Assembly (NCBI GenBank): GCA_002684655.1
Contig: NYVR01000091.1
Coordinates: 1 to 64,000, forward strand
Origin: Planctomycetota bacterium
GTDB taxonomy: Bacteria; Planctomycetota; UBA1135; UBA2386
Direction of reading: 5' to 3'
Length of the DNA: 64,000 bases
The notes beneath the pieces are model-generated. The model saw only the letters and a list, made by a program, of their open reading frames with translations, ran no database searches and had not been told where the DNA came from. The position numbers and the translations under genes were made by a program. Shown here piece after piece: positions 30,001 to 37,578 of the stretch. Positions within the stretch are counted from its first letter, which is position 1, and each line of letters starts with the position of its first letter.

Positions 30001-31124
30001 GCAGAGAGCAACAGCGCCGCCTCGCGGCGGTCGACGCGGTGCTCACTGGCAGGCTTAGCTACCTCAACGCCGAGGAGTCGGATCCACTCCTCCCGAACGC
30101 CGCCGCCGTCCATCGCGCGGCGAACAATCGGCGCGAGCAGCGCGCACTGCTGCTTGTCAAACCCACCCGGCGCCATGCCGGCGAGGATCAACGCCTCCTC
30201 GAATGAGAAGCGGTTCTTCTCCTGCAGATTTGCCGGCAAGCGACTCGGCGGCTTGTTGGGGTGCCGCAGCAACGTCTTGAGGAAGTGCTCGTAGACCTGC
30301 TTGCGGTCCTTCTCGGCGAACGTGCCAAAGAACGCCGCGACCGCCGACCAGCGACTCAGCGTGACGTCGCGTTGGAACATCTCGAGCTCACGCTGCAGGA
30401 TCTTGGCTTCGACGCTGGCGTCGACGCCCGACGCCGCTGGCGGCGCGGGCGTCGCCTCACCCGCCGCCTGCAGCTCTGCCGCCGGGGCGCCCCCTTCTTC
30501 GGCGTCGATCAACGCTTGGATCTGTGACGCGCTCATCGCGCCATTCGAGGTCACCCGCATCGCCTTGGTAGCGGTCGTGGCGCGAACCGCCGGTCGAACA
30601 GGCTGCGCCGGCACGGTCGGGATCACGACGAGACGGGTGGCTGCTGCGCGCTGGACGCCAGGGCTGCCCGGCTTACCTGCGGTCGGTCGCTGCCCGCCGG
30701 CCTTTCGCGCTCCGTCTCGCGCCGCGCGACCTGCTGACGTGTCTGGACCCGGCGCGTCGCCAGCGGCCGGCTTCTTGGCCTCTTCGCTGGGGTCATAGGG
30801 CTTCAGCTCAGGCTGCGCCCACGCCTTGAGGATCGAGGACGGACGACGATCGAAGACAAGCTTCTTAAACGCCTGCAGGCGCTTCTGCTCGCGCTGCGCC
30901 GCAGCAGCTTGGCCAGGGTCGCCGGTCTTCGACGAGCTCTTGGAAGCTGGGCCTTGCGGGCGAGAAGCCTTGCTCATCTCGGCGAGGAATTCGGCGCGCA
31001 TCTCGGGCGGCACTTCATTGAGATCGAAGCCTGGCGGCAGCTCGAGCGCAGGCACCGCCTGCGACGGCAGCGAGGCGCCGGCGACGACCGCGGCAGTGAA
31101 CATTGAGATCAGGTAAACGCGCAT
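27066..31124 (-). CDS. Giant exported protein leading the Bat-type operon
   Basis: 1352 residues. The signal peptide ends near residue 24 (SLPSQA). A Pro/Ala/Lys-rich disordered stretch covers about residues 45-210. A long helical, TPR-like middle (LARHAMAMYAIDNRSAWLETAW and similar) follows, with BatD-like beta segments near residue 1050 onward. A TM helix near the C-terminus (PWWAWLLFAVAAALYLAWFLF) is followed by a short cytoplasmic tail. No enzyme motif is seen. ATG 31124 has GGAG eight bases upstream; an in-frame TTG at 31151 is less likely. It may be the periplasmic partner of the MoxR/vWA complex (inference). Confidence 0.6.
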   Translation of the reverse strand: MRVYLISMFTAAVVAGASLPSQAVPALELPPGFDLNEVPPEMRAEFLAEMSKASRPQGPASKSSSKTGDPGQAAAAQREQKRLQAFKKLVFDRRPSSILKAWAQPELKPYDPSEEAKKPAAGDAPGPDTSAGRAARDGARKAGGQRPTAGKPGSPGVQRAAATRLVVIPTVPAQPVRPAVRATTATKAMRVTSNGAMSASQIQALIDAEEGGAPAAELQAAGEATPAPPAASGVDASVEAKILQRELEMFQRDVTLSRWSAVAAFFGTFAEKDRKQVYEHFLKTLLRHPNKPPSRLPANLQEKNRFSFEEALILAGMAPGGFDKQQCALLAPIVRRAMDGGGVREEWIRLLGVEVAKPASEHRVDRREAALLLSALEMNDELGGFLPTAAEAESADDREALNLLARHAMAMYAIDNRSAWLETAWAVTQAALAKGEIDAAQKDEALRRAVDLAPKVRAEIGPAWLKQSFTERPDRGMEIVATIGGQVAAGFAQKAREAGYRAAGLKLQKTAVEALLDTAPELADEWRPTLQLLAGGWVQEASYSNKFSKTSSVGSYMKRDSYGNVYWSSRRMGGGGQVTAIEPSDLLDSQPSDRWASLLGDDMRPNFTTVSAQLWLKVNEYEKAFPYIERLASTNGRKAKELADEFLRVWKNNNNPNSRNRGSDYIYVYGFDDRANSIPLTRAKQERNLAELAEYVGRLRALPMEPVDPRLLTQAFVAAHSLAEVYQLNTIESVFGDVAELDPIVLGQLIGRMRMNLATVWRVPAVQQQAKTRRSQKEMMAEVERDYATAIQLAEESLGTRGRHWSLLTAVATLQHDQNNFKKEVAPNSSFSEVREGAFELLAEAAEHYASTASSLTQNEETETVFTSWFYAALGASDLGAIDESMVVASSQLPLIKAAIAGLPAGHRERMQARFANLLFTRMSSVKPDIKFRYLKAGFEITGDHEQTKDAREVWNYYQDLIKEIRLEMVVDGSSQVGTAPFGVRVDIVHTDAVGRESGGFQKYATNQNDMAYAYNYGRPTENYRDKFHDGAIAALQENFEVLSATFNSENMEPLQGEQQGWQRTPYAYLLLQARGPQVDRIPEVKLDLDFKDTTGFFIMPVVSSPVAVDASRGPAQRPYEGLEVSQLLDERRVDEGKVTLEVKAKSEGLVPDLDEILDLDPPGFRVSKMDDQGAAVVRFAPDQDAIQSERVWLIALEPEDGVAAPGRFRFGAPKLEGMTTTYQRYDDADLETVASEIALHRRIDTSNPWWAWLLFAVAAALYLAWFLFAKPASGEAVIDDDALRMPESVTPFSVLAILQQVRSRGHLSDASLAQLDADIQRIEVLHFGKDPGDREPVDLASVARRWLSSAR

Positions 31125-31173
31125 GACGGATCTCCGCAGAGGGTCTCGCAAGGTATCACAAGCGCCCCGCTAA

Positions 31174-31872
31174 CTAGACGTCGGGCCGCAGTTCGGTCAG
31201 GTCCACGGGCACATCACGCAGGACGTCCAGGCGCTTTAAGTATTCCCGACGCGTCACCGCAAATGCTCCGAGGGTCGCGAGGTGATCCGTCACGAACTGG
31301 ACGTCGACAAGCTCGACGCCGGCGCGATCGAGCGATCGCACCAAGGCGACCAGCGCGACCTTGGACATGTCGGTCCGGCGGTAGAACTTCGACTCCGCCG
31401 CAAACAAGCTGCCCACCTGCACGCCATAGACCCCGGCGACAAGGTCGCTGCCGATCCACACCTCGAGGCTGTGCGCGCGCCCCAGCTCGTGCAGCGCTTG
31501 GTAGGCGTCGAGCATCTCTGGGATGATCCAGGTGCCGCCGCGGCGACGCGCCGCGCACGCCTCCATGACCTCCCCAAACGCCTGGTTCCACGTCAATTGG
31601 AAGCCGCCTCGACGCAGGACCTTCGCGAGGCTTCGCCCAACGTGCAGGCGGTCCGCCGTGAAGCAACCTCGCGGGTCCGGGGACCACCACATCGGGATAT
31701 ACCCCTCTGCATACCACGGGAATATGCCGCGGCGGTAGGCGGCGACCACACGCGCTGGCGTCAGGTCACCGCCGACTGCCACGAGGCCTTCACTGTCGAA
31801 GGTCTCGGGGTCCGGGAAGACGACCGGATCTCCGGGCGACAAGAAGGTCGGCATCCTCAGCGGGTCCGGCAC
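31174..31872 (-). CDS. aat: Leucyl/phenylalanyl-tRNA-protein transferase
   Basis: Adds Leu or Phe from tRNA to the N-terminus of proteins with Lys or Arg ends, marking them for ClpS/ClpAP (bacterial N-end rule). The motifs GLVAVGGDL, YRRGIFPWY, MWWSPDPRG and GGTWI are diagnostic, and FAAESKFYRRTDMSK matches the family's C-terminal active-site loop. 232 residues from GTG 31872, or 226 from ATG 31854. It lies two bases after the preceding stop, as the last gene of the sigma/Pil operon. No clpS or clpA is in view. Confidence 0.95.
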   Translation of the reverse strand: MPDPLRMPTFLSPGDPVVFPDPETFDSEGLVAVGGDLTPARVVAAYRRGIFPWYAEGYIPMWWSPDPRGCFTADRLHVGRSLAKVLRRGGFQLTWNQAFGEVMEACAARRRGGTWIIPEMLDAYQALHELGRAHSLEVWIGSDLVAGVYGVQVGSLFAAESKFYRRTDMSKVALVALVRSLDRAGVELVDVQFVTDHLATLGAFAVTRREYLKRLDVLRDVPVDLTELRPDV

Positions 31873-31874
31873 CG

Positions 31875-32894
31875 TTACTTGTCCTTGAGGCGACGGAGCG
31901 TCGTCGGCTGGTCTTCGCGATCACCGAGCTCAAGGACGTCCACGTCACCGTCGGCGCGGGGCCGGAAGTAGACCCGCAGACCCAACGAAGCGCGCAGGCT
32001 CCAGGTGTCCTGGCCACTCATCGACTTGACCTCGAGACCCGGGTAGCTGTGACCCTCGGTGCAGAACAGGAGCAGCGCCTGCCAAGCTTGCTCGATCGAG
32101 CGGCGCTCCTTGCCAACCAAGGACTTGTAGAAGGAAGACTGCAAGTAGGGCACGACGAACCTGCGCTCCGTCGGCGGGGCTGGCGGCAATGGATTCTTCT
32201 TGCGCCGACGGCTCGCAGGGATGAGCGCGTCCAACTCAGCGAGCTCTTCTTCCAAGTCGCGCATGCGTGATCGATCGCGCGCGAGCTGGCGTCGCATCGC
32301 CTCGTCGGCCGCCTGCAGCGACGCGCACTCATCCTCTAACTCGCGGACGCGACGCGTCAGATCCTTGTCCTGCTTGACGTCCTGGGCGGCGGACAGCTGC
32401 GAGCTCTGAGCTGCTTCCAGAGATCGCTGCGCCCGCGTCGCCGCCTCGCTGGCGGCGCTCAGCTGCCGCTCTAGACCGCGCTCGCGGTCCTGGGCGCGCG
32501 TTAAACCTTGGCGAGCCCGCTCCACGTCCTCCCGCAGGCGCTGCACCTCTTGCTCCTTCAGCGTCAAGAGGGTCCGGGCCTCGTCTAGTTCACGAGACGA
32601 GGAAGGCGCTGGCGGCCGCTGCGTCGCTGCTGAATCCGGCGGCGTCGCGATCGCGTGCAGGAGCTTGTCCAAGCGCGATGAATCACGCTCCTCAGCGAGC
32701 TTCTGGGCAAGGACCGCCGCCGGCGCGCGCTCGATGCGGAAGCCGCCCTTAGGCGTTACGCCAAACTCTGTCGCGAACGCTCGCAAACGATCGAGCGGCA
32801 CGAGCTGCTCGAGCAGATCTGACAAGGGCAGCTGCCCGTTGCCTTTGAGGACCTGCTCGCGGAGTCTCTTCAGCTTCAAAGAGGCAGCGCTCAT
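31875..32894 (-). CDS. Coiled-coil protein with C-terminal RelE/ParE-like domain
   Basis: 339 residues of unknown function. The N-terminus is helical. A long coiled coil spans about residues 105-235 (Glu/Arg/Leu heptads). A basic RRRKK linker follows. The final 85 residues run from SSFYKSLVGKERR through YPGLEVKSMSG to LGLRVYFRPRADGDVDVLELGDRED, which resembles the strand order of RelE/ParE-type toxin or mRNA-interferase folds. No antitoxin gene lies beside it, so it may not be a toxin. ATG 32894 has TATGTT eight bases upstream. The fold assignment is my reading and needs a profile search. Confidence 0.55.
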   Translation of the reverse strand: MSAASLKLKRLREQVLKGNGQLPLSDLLEQLVPLDRLRAFATEFGVTPKGGFRIERAPAAVLAQKLAEERDSSRLDKLLHAIATPPDSAATQRPPAPSSSRELDEARTLLTLKEQEVQRLREDVERARQGLTRAQDRERGLERQLSAASEAATRAQRSLEAAQSSQLSAAQDVKQDKDLTRRVRELEDECASLQAADEAMRRQLARDRSRMRDLEEELAELDALIPASRRRKKNPLPPAPPTERRFVVPYLQSSFYKSLVGKERRSIEQAWQALLLFCTEGHSYPGLEVKSMSGQDTWSLRASLGLRVYFRPRADGDVDVLELGDREDQPTTLRRLKDK

Positions 32895-32902
32895 GCTGCA
32901 CG

Positions 32903-32908
32903 AACATA
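32903..32908 (-). promoter_or_regulatory. Putative -10 element (TATGTT) inside the operon
   Basis: TATGTT lies eight bases before ATG 32894, in the only real gap of the run (16 bases). It could add a leaderless internal transcript for the coiled-coil gene and aat. Confidence 0.3.
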
Positions 32909-32910
32909 CT

Positions 32911-33360
32911 TCAGCGCGGGTAGATCGGGGTGACGGGGTAGACCGAGAACTCCTTAGCGTCCCACTGGCGCTCGATGGCCTCGCGCTGCTCCGGCGTAAT
33001 CGGCGGCGGCGCCTGCCAGGATCGCCAGAGCAACCACTCGACGACGTCAAAGGGCGCGCCGACGAGGATCCCTGCCTTCCACAGCACGAACGACGGGAAC
33101 AGGAACACGGAGAGCGGGTCTCTGCTCTCCTTTGGCTGCGTCCGGTAGACGACGAAGGTCGCCGGAAGAGCCGCCACGTCAATCGGCACCCCCGCCGCAA
33201 ATCCGACGGTGCCTCCGAACGCGGCAGGGATACGCGTGAAGTAGGTGCGGCCTTGTTCGCTGCTGACCAGGTCGCTGGTGTAGCGCACCACCGAGGCGCA
33301 AGACCCGCCGCACAGCAGCAGGGTCAAAGACACCAGCGAGCGGAAGCGCCGAAGCCTCAC
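32911..33360 (-). CDS. Small exported envelope protein, unrecognised
   Basis: 149 residues. The N-terminus has a basic start, a hydrophobic core (LVSLTLLLCGG) and a Cys near residue 21, so it is a signal peptide and perhaps a lipoprotein. The lipobox is not canonical. Hydrophobic stretches near residues 50-70 and 85-105 include APFDVVEWLLW, which recurs in small YceK-like envelope lipoproteins. The stop-start overlap with the PilO-like gene upstream is four bases. No catalytic motif. Role unknown; its place in the operon suggests the envelope. Confidence 0.5.
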   Translation of the reverse strand: MRLRRFRSLVSLTLLLCGGSCASVVRYTSDLVSSEQGRTYFTRIPAAFGGTVGFAAGVPIDVAALPATFVVYRTQPKESRDPLSVFLFPSFVLWKAGILVGAPFDVVEWLLWRSWQAPPPITPEQREAIERQWDAKEFSVYPVTPIYPR

Positions 33361-33977
33361 TTGACGCGAGGCTCGCGACGGGCGAACTCCATGCGCTGGA
33401 TGTGCCAGCGATCCTCGATCTCGGGGGGCGGTGTCTTGTAACCCCGCAAGATCTTGGACGTGGTGACGTTCGCCAGCTCCAAGTGGCGCAGGCGCCAGAC
33501 CGACGGCGGCCCGCCCGCAGGGCCTCCGACGCGAGCGCCTGACTCACAGTTGAAGACGACCGCGTAAACGAAGTCCAAAGAGACCTCGCGACGGTCGCTG
33601 CCTCGCCCCCAGTCGATCGCGACGACTTGGTCTACAGCCTTCTGCCGGCCGATAGTCACCGGGTCTGCCTTCGGCTGCTTGGGCGAGAAGTCGTCGACCC
33701 TGAGCTGCGGATCCGCAGCTCGGATACGAGGCTCGAAGTACGCGCTCGGATTCTCGATGGACTCGGAGCGACGGTTCTGCGCGACCACTTCGATCTGCTT
33801 CTTGAGCTTGCCGATCTCTTCGAGATAGCCCCCGCGCTTGGTGGCGGTGCGCTTCGCCGCGTTGCACAGCACGATCGCATCGTCGAGGCCGCTGATCCAC
33901 CAACCGCACACCGGCATGAGCACCAGCGACAGCAGGATGATGAGCTTGTAGATGTCCATCTCCTTCAGGAACCTCAT
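33357..33977 (-). CDS. PilO/GspM-like single-pass membrane protein (tentative)
   Basis: 206 residues. A short cytoplasmic N-terminus (MRFLKEMDIYK) leads a TM segment (LIILLSLVLMPVCGWWI) and a periplasmic coiled-coil-like region (GYLEEIGKLKKQIEVVAQ) before a mixed domain. That layout, together with its position directly after a PilM/PilN-type gene, is what PilO or GspM looks like. Sequence motifs for PilO are weak, so the call rests on topology and context. ATG overlaps the preceding stop. Confidence 0.45.
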   Translation of the reverse strand: MRFLKEMDIYKLIILLSLVLMPVCGWWISGLDDAIVLCNAAKRTATKRGGYLEEIGKLKKQIEVVAQNRRSESIENPSAYFEPRIRAADPQLRVDDFSPKQPKADPVTIGRQKAVDQVVAIDWGRGSDRREVSLDFVYAVVFNCESGARVGGPAGGPPSVWRLRHLELANVTTSKILRGYKTPPPEIEDRWHIQRMEFARREPRVK

Positions 33978-35977
33978 CGGACGACCTCCTGACGCTTTGA
34001 AGCCATCGCGAGGAGGCCCGGAAGCTCAGGAGACGCGTCGAGCGCGCCGACGCGTGAGCTGGGGCCAAAGGGCTGAAACGAGTCCTTAATAGGAATCGTG
34101 AACTCAAAGTAAGCGCCCGTGACCCCGGTCTCGGAGCGATCGGCGAACAGCCGCTCAGGCGGTGTCGGCTCTTTAGACTGTGTGAACGGCGAGTCTGGAC
34201 GCGCGACCTCCTTAGCGATCGCGCTCTGCAAGATCGACATCCGGCTGCGGAAGTCCTCGCCGCGGAAGGCCACCCGGAACTGCAGCTTGCGCGACTTTGG
34301 CTTCATGCTGAGCTCCAGGCTCGGGACAAGGTAGCGGCCAAGCTGGGGCTCAATGCCCTTCAACATCTCGGCCCACCTAACGAGGACCGACAGCCCGGAC
34401 TCGATCGAGACATCTTCGTAGACGCCTGTCTCTTTCTGCTTTTGGCGCGCGACCTCGCGCATCTGCCGGCGCACAATGCCGACGCGTTCATGAACGGGAG
34501 CCGCGACGACGTCGGCGAGCAGGTCCTTGAACTTGTAGGTCGTGCGACCGTCCTTGCCCTTCCGCGCGAAGTAGCGCTTGTCTTGGAGCCACTCGTCGTC
34601 CGAGAAGATCGGGTTCAAGTAGCCGAAGAACATGGCAGTGTCCTGATACTGCATGCCGATCTCGAACTCGAGCTGACGCAGCTCCATCGACTTCTTGTTC
34701 GCCAAGACGAACATCGCGAGCAGGCCGACCATGCACGCGATCGCCAACGGGAACTTGATCGCGTCAAAGCCGCCCTGCTGCGCGAGGTCTTCCTGCCTGA
34801 GTTCGAAGCCTTCGGGGCCGCCCATCCGCGCGAGACCCAGACCGACCGCGACGGCCAACTGCGGCGACAACTCGGCGGCCTCAGCCTCGTCTAGGTCATG
34901 CGCGAGATGCGCGAGCACGTCCAACTCGCGCGGCGCCACCCCAAAGACCTCGGCGAGCATGTCACCGACTCCCTCGGACCGGCACGAGCTGCCGCTGACC
35001 CACACGGAGCGGATCCGCGACGACAAACCCGTCGCCGCGAGGAAGCGCGTCAACTCGCGTGACAGCCTCGCGAGGAATTTGGCATGCGCGGCCTTCACCT
35101 CCGAGAACGAGACGACGGCCGCGCCGGCCTCTGCAGGAGCGTCGGCGTCGTCGCCGACTTGCGGAACACCCTCACCTCCAGGCGCGGCCGCGTCGTCGGC
35201 GGGCGCGGCCAGCGCGGGCTGCTCGACACCCTCGACATGGCTGTCGCTGCCAGTTTGGAGACTCTCCGCGATCGCCGCGCGGGCCTGTTCGGCGTGGATG
35301 CCGTAGGTGCGCGCGATCTGCTCGCAGACAACGTTGTCACCCAGGCGCAGCACGCGCATGTCAACGAGGTGATCGCCCTCGACGAGCAGGACCTTGACGG
35401 TCCGAGCGCCGACGTCGACGACCGCGTGGATCGGCGCCGGCGCCCCGTCGCTCGCGTCGTCTGCGCCTTCGAACGCGCCCACCCAGTCAGCGGCCCGCCA
35501 GAGCGCCATGGTGTCCAAGTCGACGGTCTCCGGCTCAACCCCTCGCGTGCTCATCGCGGTCAGTTGATTTCGGACGCCGAGCTTGGGAACGGACGCGACG
35601 AGGATCTTTGTTCCGCCGGTCGCGGTCTCTCCGATCTCGTGGAAGTCCACGACCGTGTCTTCAACAGAGTGAGAGTAGATCTCGCCTTCGACCTCGGCCT
35701 TGACCACCTTCTTGATCGCGTCGGCGCCCTTAAAGGGGAGCTCGATCGTCCGCAGGATCGCCTCTCGGCACGGATGCCCGAGCGCCAGCGCCCCCTTCGC
35801 GCCGTTGTCCAGCGCTTCGCGAACAGCGTCAGCGACGATGTCCGGACGCGAGGGGTCGTCGCCAGATCCGATCGGCGCTGCGTGAGCGCTGACCAGCCGC
35901 GTCTTGCGATAGCCGCCGTCAAGCTCGACGACGTGGACAGCTCGGTCTCCCGAGTCGATGCCGATACTCCTCACCAT
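33974..35977 (-). CDS. PilM/PilN-type fusion (type IV pilus or type II secretion assembly)
   Basis: 667 residues. The N-terminal half is an actin-like ATPase fold of the PilM/GspL family: SIGIDSGDRAVHVVEL start, the HAVVDVGARTVKVLLV phosphate-binding strand, and the ELPFKGADAIKKVVKAE segment. An Ala/Asp-rich linker (about residues 245-285) splits the fold. A TM helix (LAIACMVGLLAMFVLAN, about 415-432) and a PilN-like periplasmic domain follow. PilM and PilN are normally separate genes; GspL has this fused layout. Likely inner-membrane platform protein of a pilus or secretion system whose other parts lie elsewhere. Confidence 0.75.
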   Translation of the reverse strand: MVRSIGIDSGDRAVHVVELDGGYRKTRLVSAHAAPIGSGDDPSRPDIVADAVREALDNGAKGALALGHPCREAILRTIELPFKGADAIKKVVKAEVEGEIYSHSVEDTVVDFHEIGETATGGTKILVASVPKLGVRNQLTAMSTRGVEPETVDLDTMALWRAADWVGAFEGADDASDGAPAPIHAVVDVGARTVKVLLVEGDHLVDMRVLRLGDNVVCEQIARTYGIHAEQARAAIAESLQTGSDSHVEGVEQPALAAPADDAAAPGGEGVPQVGDDADAPAEAGAAVVSFSEVKAAHAKFLARLSRELTRFLAATGLSSRIRSVWVSGSSCRSEGVGDMLAEVFGVAPRELDVLAHLAHDLDEAEAAELSPQLAVAVGLGLARMGGPEGFELRQEDLAQQGGFDAIKFPLAIACMVGLLAMFVLANKKSMELRQLEFEIGMQYQDTAMFFGYLNPIFSDDEWLQDKRYFARKGKDGRTTYKFKDLLADVVAAPVHERVGIVRRQMREVARQKQKETGVYEDVSIESGLSVLVRWAEMLKGIEPQLGRYLVPSLELSMKPKSRKLQFRVAFRGEDFRSRMSILQSAIAKEVARPDSPFTQSKEPTPPERLFADRSETGVTGAYFEFTIPIKDSFQPFGPSSRVGALDASPELPGLLAMASKRQEVVR

Positions 35978-35981
35978 GAAA

Positions 35982-36389
35982 TCACCTGTCTCTCCGTCCA
36001 GCAGCGCCCTGAGCGCCAGAACCCGGGGGTCTGCTGTCGCGGTCGTAGAGGGCGCGCTGGCTCTCGTCGAGCACGAATCGGATCCGTTGCTCGGTCTTGC
36101 GGTTCGCCTCTAGGCGCGCGCCGCGTAGCGCCAGCGGCATTTGGCTCCATTTTGCGCCCTTGAGAATCTCCAACTCGCGGCGCTCGCCCTCCTGGAGCAC
36201 CATCCGCAAACGGTCGTGCTGCAGGCCGGTGAGGCCGTATTTTTCGGCCAAGTTCTGGGCATAAACGGCCGACCCATCCTCTGTATGGGGCCCAGCGAAC
36301 ACGGCTGGCAGCGCGACGCCGACTACAGCTCCCGCGAGGAAGCTGCACAGCGCGACAGCCAAGATCCAGAGTCGCACAGTTCTCGACAC
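35982..36389 (-). CDS. LTxxQ-type periplasmic protein (Spy/CpxP/ZraP-like), tentative
   Basis: 135 residues with an N-terminal membrane anchor or signal (LWILAVALCSFLAGAVVGVALP) and a helical domain carrying YGLTGLQHDRLR, close to the LTxxQ motif of Spy/CpxP/ZraP envelope-stress sensors. A C-terminal half with RIRFVLDESQRALYDR resembles the second LTxxQ-like helix. GTG start two bases after the anti-sigma stop. Function as an envelope stress sensor or chaperone is inferred from this motif and from the sigma/anti-sigma neighbours. Confidence 0.5.
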   Translation of the reverse strand: MSRTVRLWILAVALCSFLAGAVVGVALPAVFAGPHTEDGSAVYAQNLAEKYGLTGLQHDRLRMVLQEGERRELEILKGAKWSQMPLALRGARLEANRKTEQRIRFVLDESQRALYDRDSRPPGSGAQGAAGRRDR

Positions 36390-36391
36390 GC

Positions 36392-36847
36392 CTACTTGCC
36401 GCCTTCAGGCGCCTCCATCGACTCCATCACCAGCTGGTCGAGTCGATCCATCTCGCGTTCGATCTCCGCTGGCGCCGCTTCCAGCGTGCCGGCCCGCCCG
36501 CTGTAGATCAAGCCGGCGTGCCAAGCGAAGCCCAGACCGAGGACCAACGCGGCGGCCATCAGCGCGCGCACGCACAGACGCACGGCGTCTGCGGCGACGT
36601 CTTGCTGCTCCAACTCATCGCGCCCCGGGAGGCGGCGCGTCGCGTTCAGCACCCGGAGGGTGAAGTCCGCAGGCGGCGCCATCGGCTCGTCCTCGGACAC
36701 CCTGTGCGCGATCTGCTCGAGCTCTGCGACCTCTTTGCGCAGCGCAGGCTCCCGAAGCAAGCGCGCTGCGAAGTCGGCGGCGGCGGCACCCGACAGCTCA
36801 CCATCTACGTAGCGCTGGATCATCAATTGGTCCACTGAAGGGTTCAT
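36392..36847 (-). CDS. Anti-sigma factor (membrane-anchored)
   Basis: 151 residues. The N-terminus (IQRYVDGELSGAAAADFAARLL) matches the anti-sigma domain that clamps ECF sigma factors, without the Cys/His zinc ligands of ZAS proteins. A single TM helix (LMAAALVLGLGFAWHAGLI) lies near residues 95-115, leaving a short periplasmic tail. ATG overlaps the sigma stop (ATGA), the usual coupled arrangement. It would hold the sigma factor at the membrane until an envelope signal releases it. Confidence 0.8.
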   Translation of the reverse strand: MNPSVDQLMIQRYVDGELSGAAAADFAARLLREPALRKEVAELEQIAHRVSEDEPMAPPADFTLRVLNATRRLPGRDELEQQDVAADAVRLCVRALMAAALVLGLGFAWHAGLIYSGRAGTLEAAPAEIEREMDRLDQLVMESMEAPEGGK

Positions 36848-37464
36848 CGACGACCTCCAGGCGACGCCGCGCCCGGGCTCGGCGCCATGTCAGGGTGCTC
36901 GCGCAGCAACGCGTCTCTGAACCGCTTTCGGGCGCGGAACAGCCGCGACTCGACCGTGCCGAGCTGGATCTCCAAGATCTCGGCGATCTCTGTGTAGGAG
37001 AACCCTTCGAACTCTCGCAGGACCAGGATCGTGCGAAACTTCTCAGGGAGCTGTTGGACGATCTCACGCGTGACCTTGCCTGCCTCCTCTTTCTCAAGGG
37101 AGGCCGTCGGGCTCTCGCGGCCCTCGTCACCGCGCTCGAAAATCTCGGTGTCTTCGACCAGCCGCAAGCGGCGGCTGCTCGCGCGCGAGATGTGATCCGT
37201 CGCCGCGTTGACCGTGACCCGGTAGAGCCACGTGAAGAACTGTGAGTCGTGCTTAAACGTGTGCAGCTTGCGGAACACCTTGAGGAAGACCTCTTGGGCG
37301 AGGTCCTCACACTCGACGGCGTCGCGGCAGTAGCGACCCAGCAGCCGAAACACGCGCTCCTTGTAACGCTCTACCAACTGGCCGAACGCCGCTTCGTCGC
37401 CGCGGATGACGGCGGCGATCAGGTCTCGGTCAGGGGTCGCGGGACGTTGCTTCAAAGCGAACAC
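36844..37464 (-). CDS. ECF-type RNA polymerase sigma factor
   Basis: 206-residue RpoE-like sigma factor. Region 2 contains VECEDLAQEVFLKVFR and the FFTWLYRVTVNAATD segment. Region 4 contains FSYTEIAEILEIQLGTVESRLFRARKRFRD, a helix-turn-helix for the -35 element. A Pro/Gly-rich C-terminal tail follows. GTG start; 114 bases upstream of it end at ribBA. The motif TGATACC lies about 50 bases before its start and recurs before the giant Bat-operon gene, a possible shared promoter element. First gene of an eight-gene run. Confidence 0.93.
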   Translation of the reverse strand: MFALKQRPATPDRDLIAAVIRGDEAAFGQLVERYKERVFRLLGRYCRDAVECEDLAQEVFLKVFRKLHTFKHDSQFFTWLYRVTVNAATDHISRASSRRLRLVEDTEIFERGDEGRESPTASLEKEEAGKVTREIVQQLPEKFRTILVLREFEGFSYTEIAEILEIQLGTVESRLFRARKRFRDALLREHPDMAPSPGAASPGGRR

Positions 37465-37578
37465 GAGGCCTTGGATGGCACCGGCGGGCCCTTTCTTCCC
37501 GCCGGATCGCGATTGGTATCAACCTCGCACGCAAGCGACGGTGGCACCGCTGCTTGGAGCGTAGAGGTCCCCTCCAGC

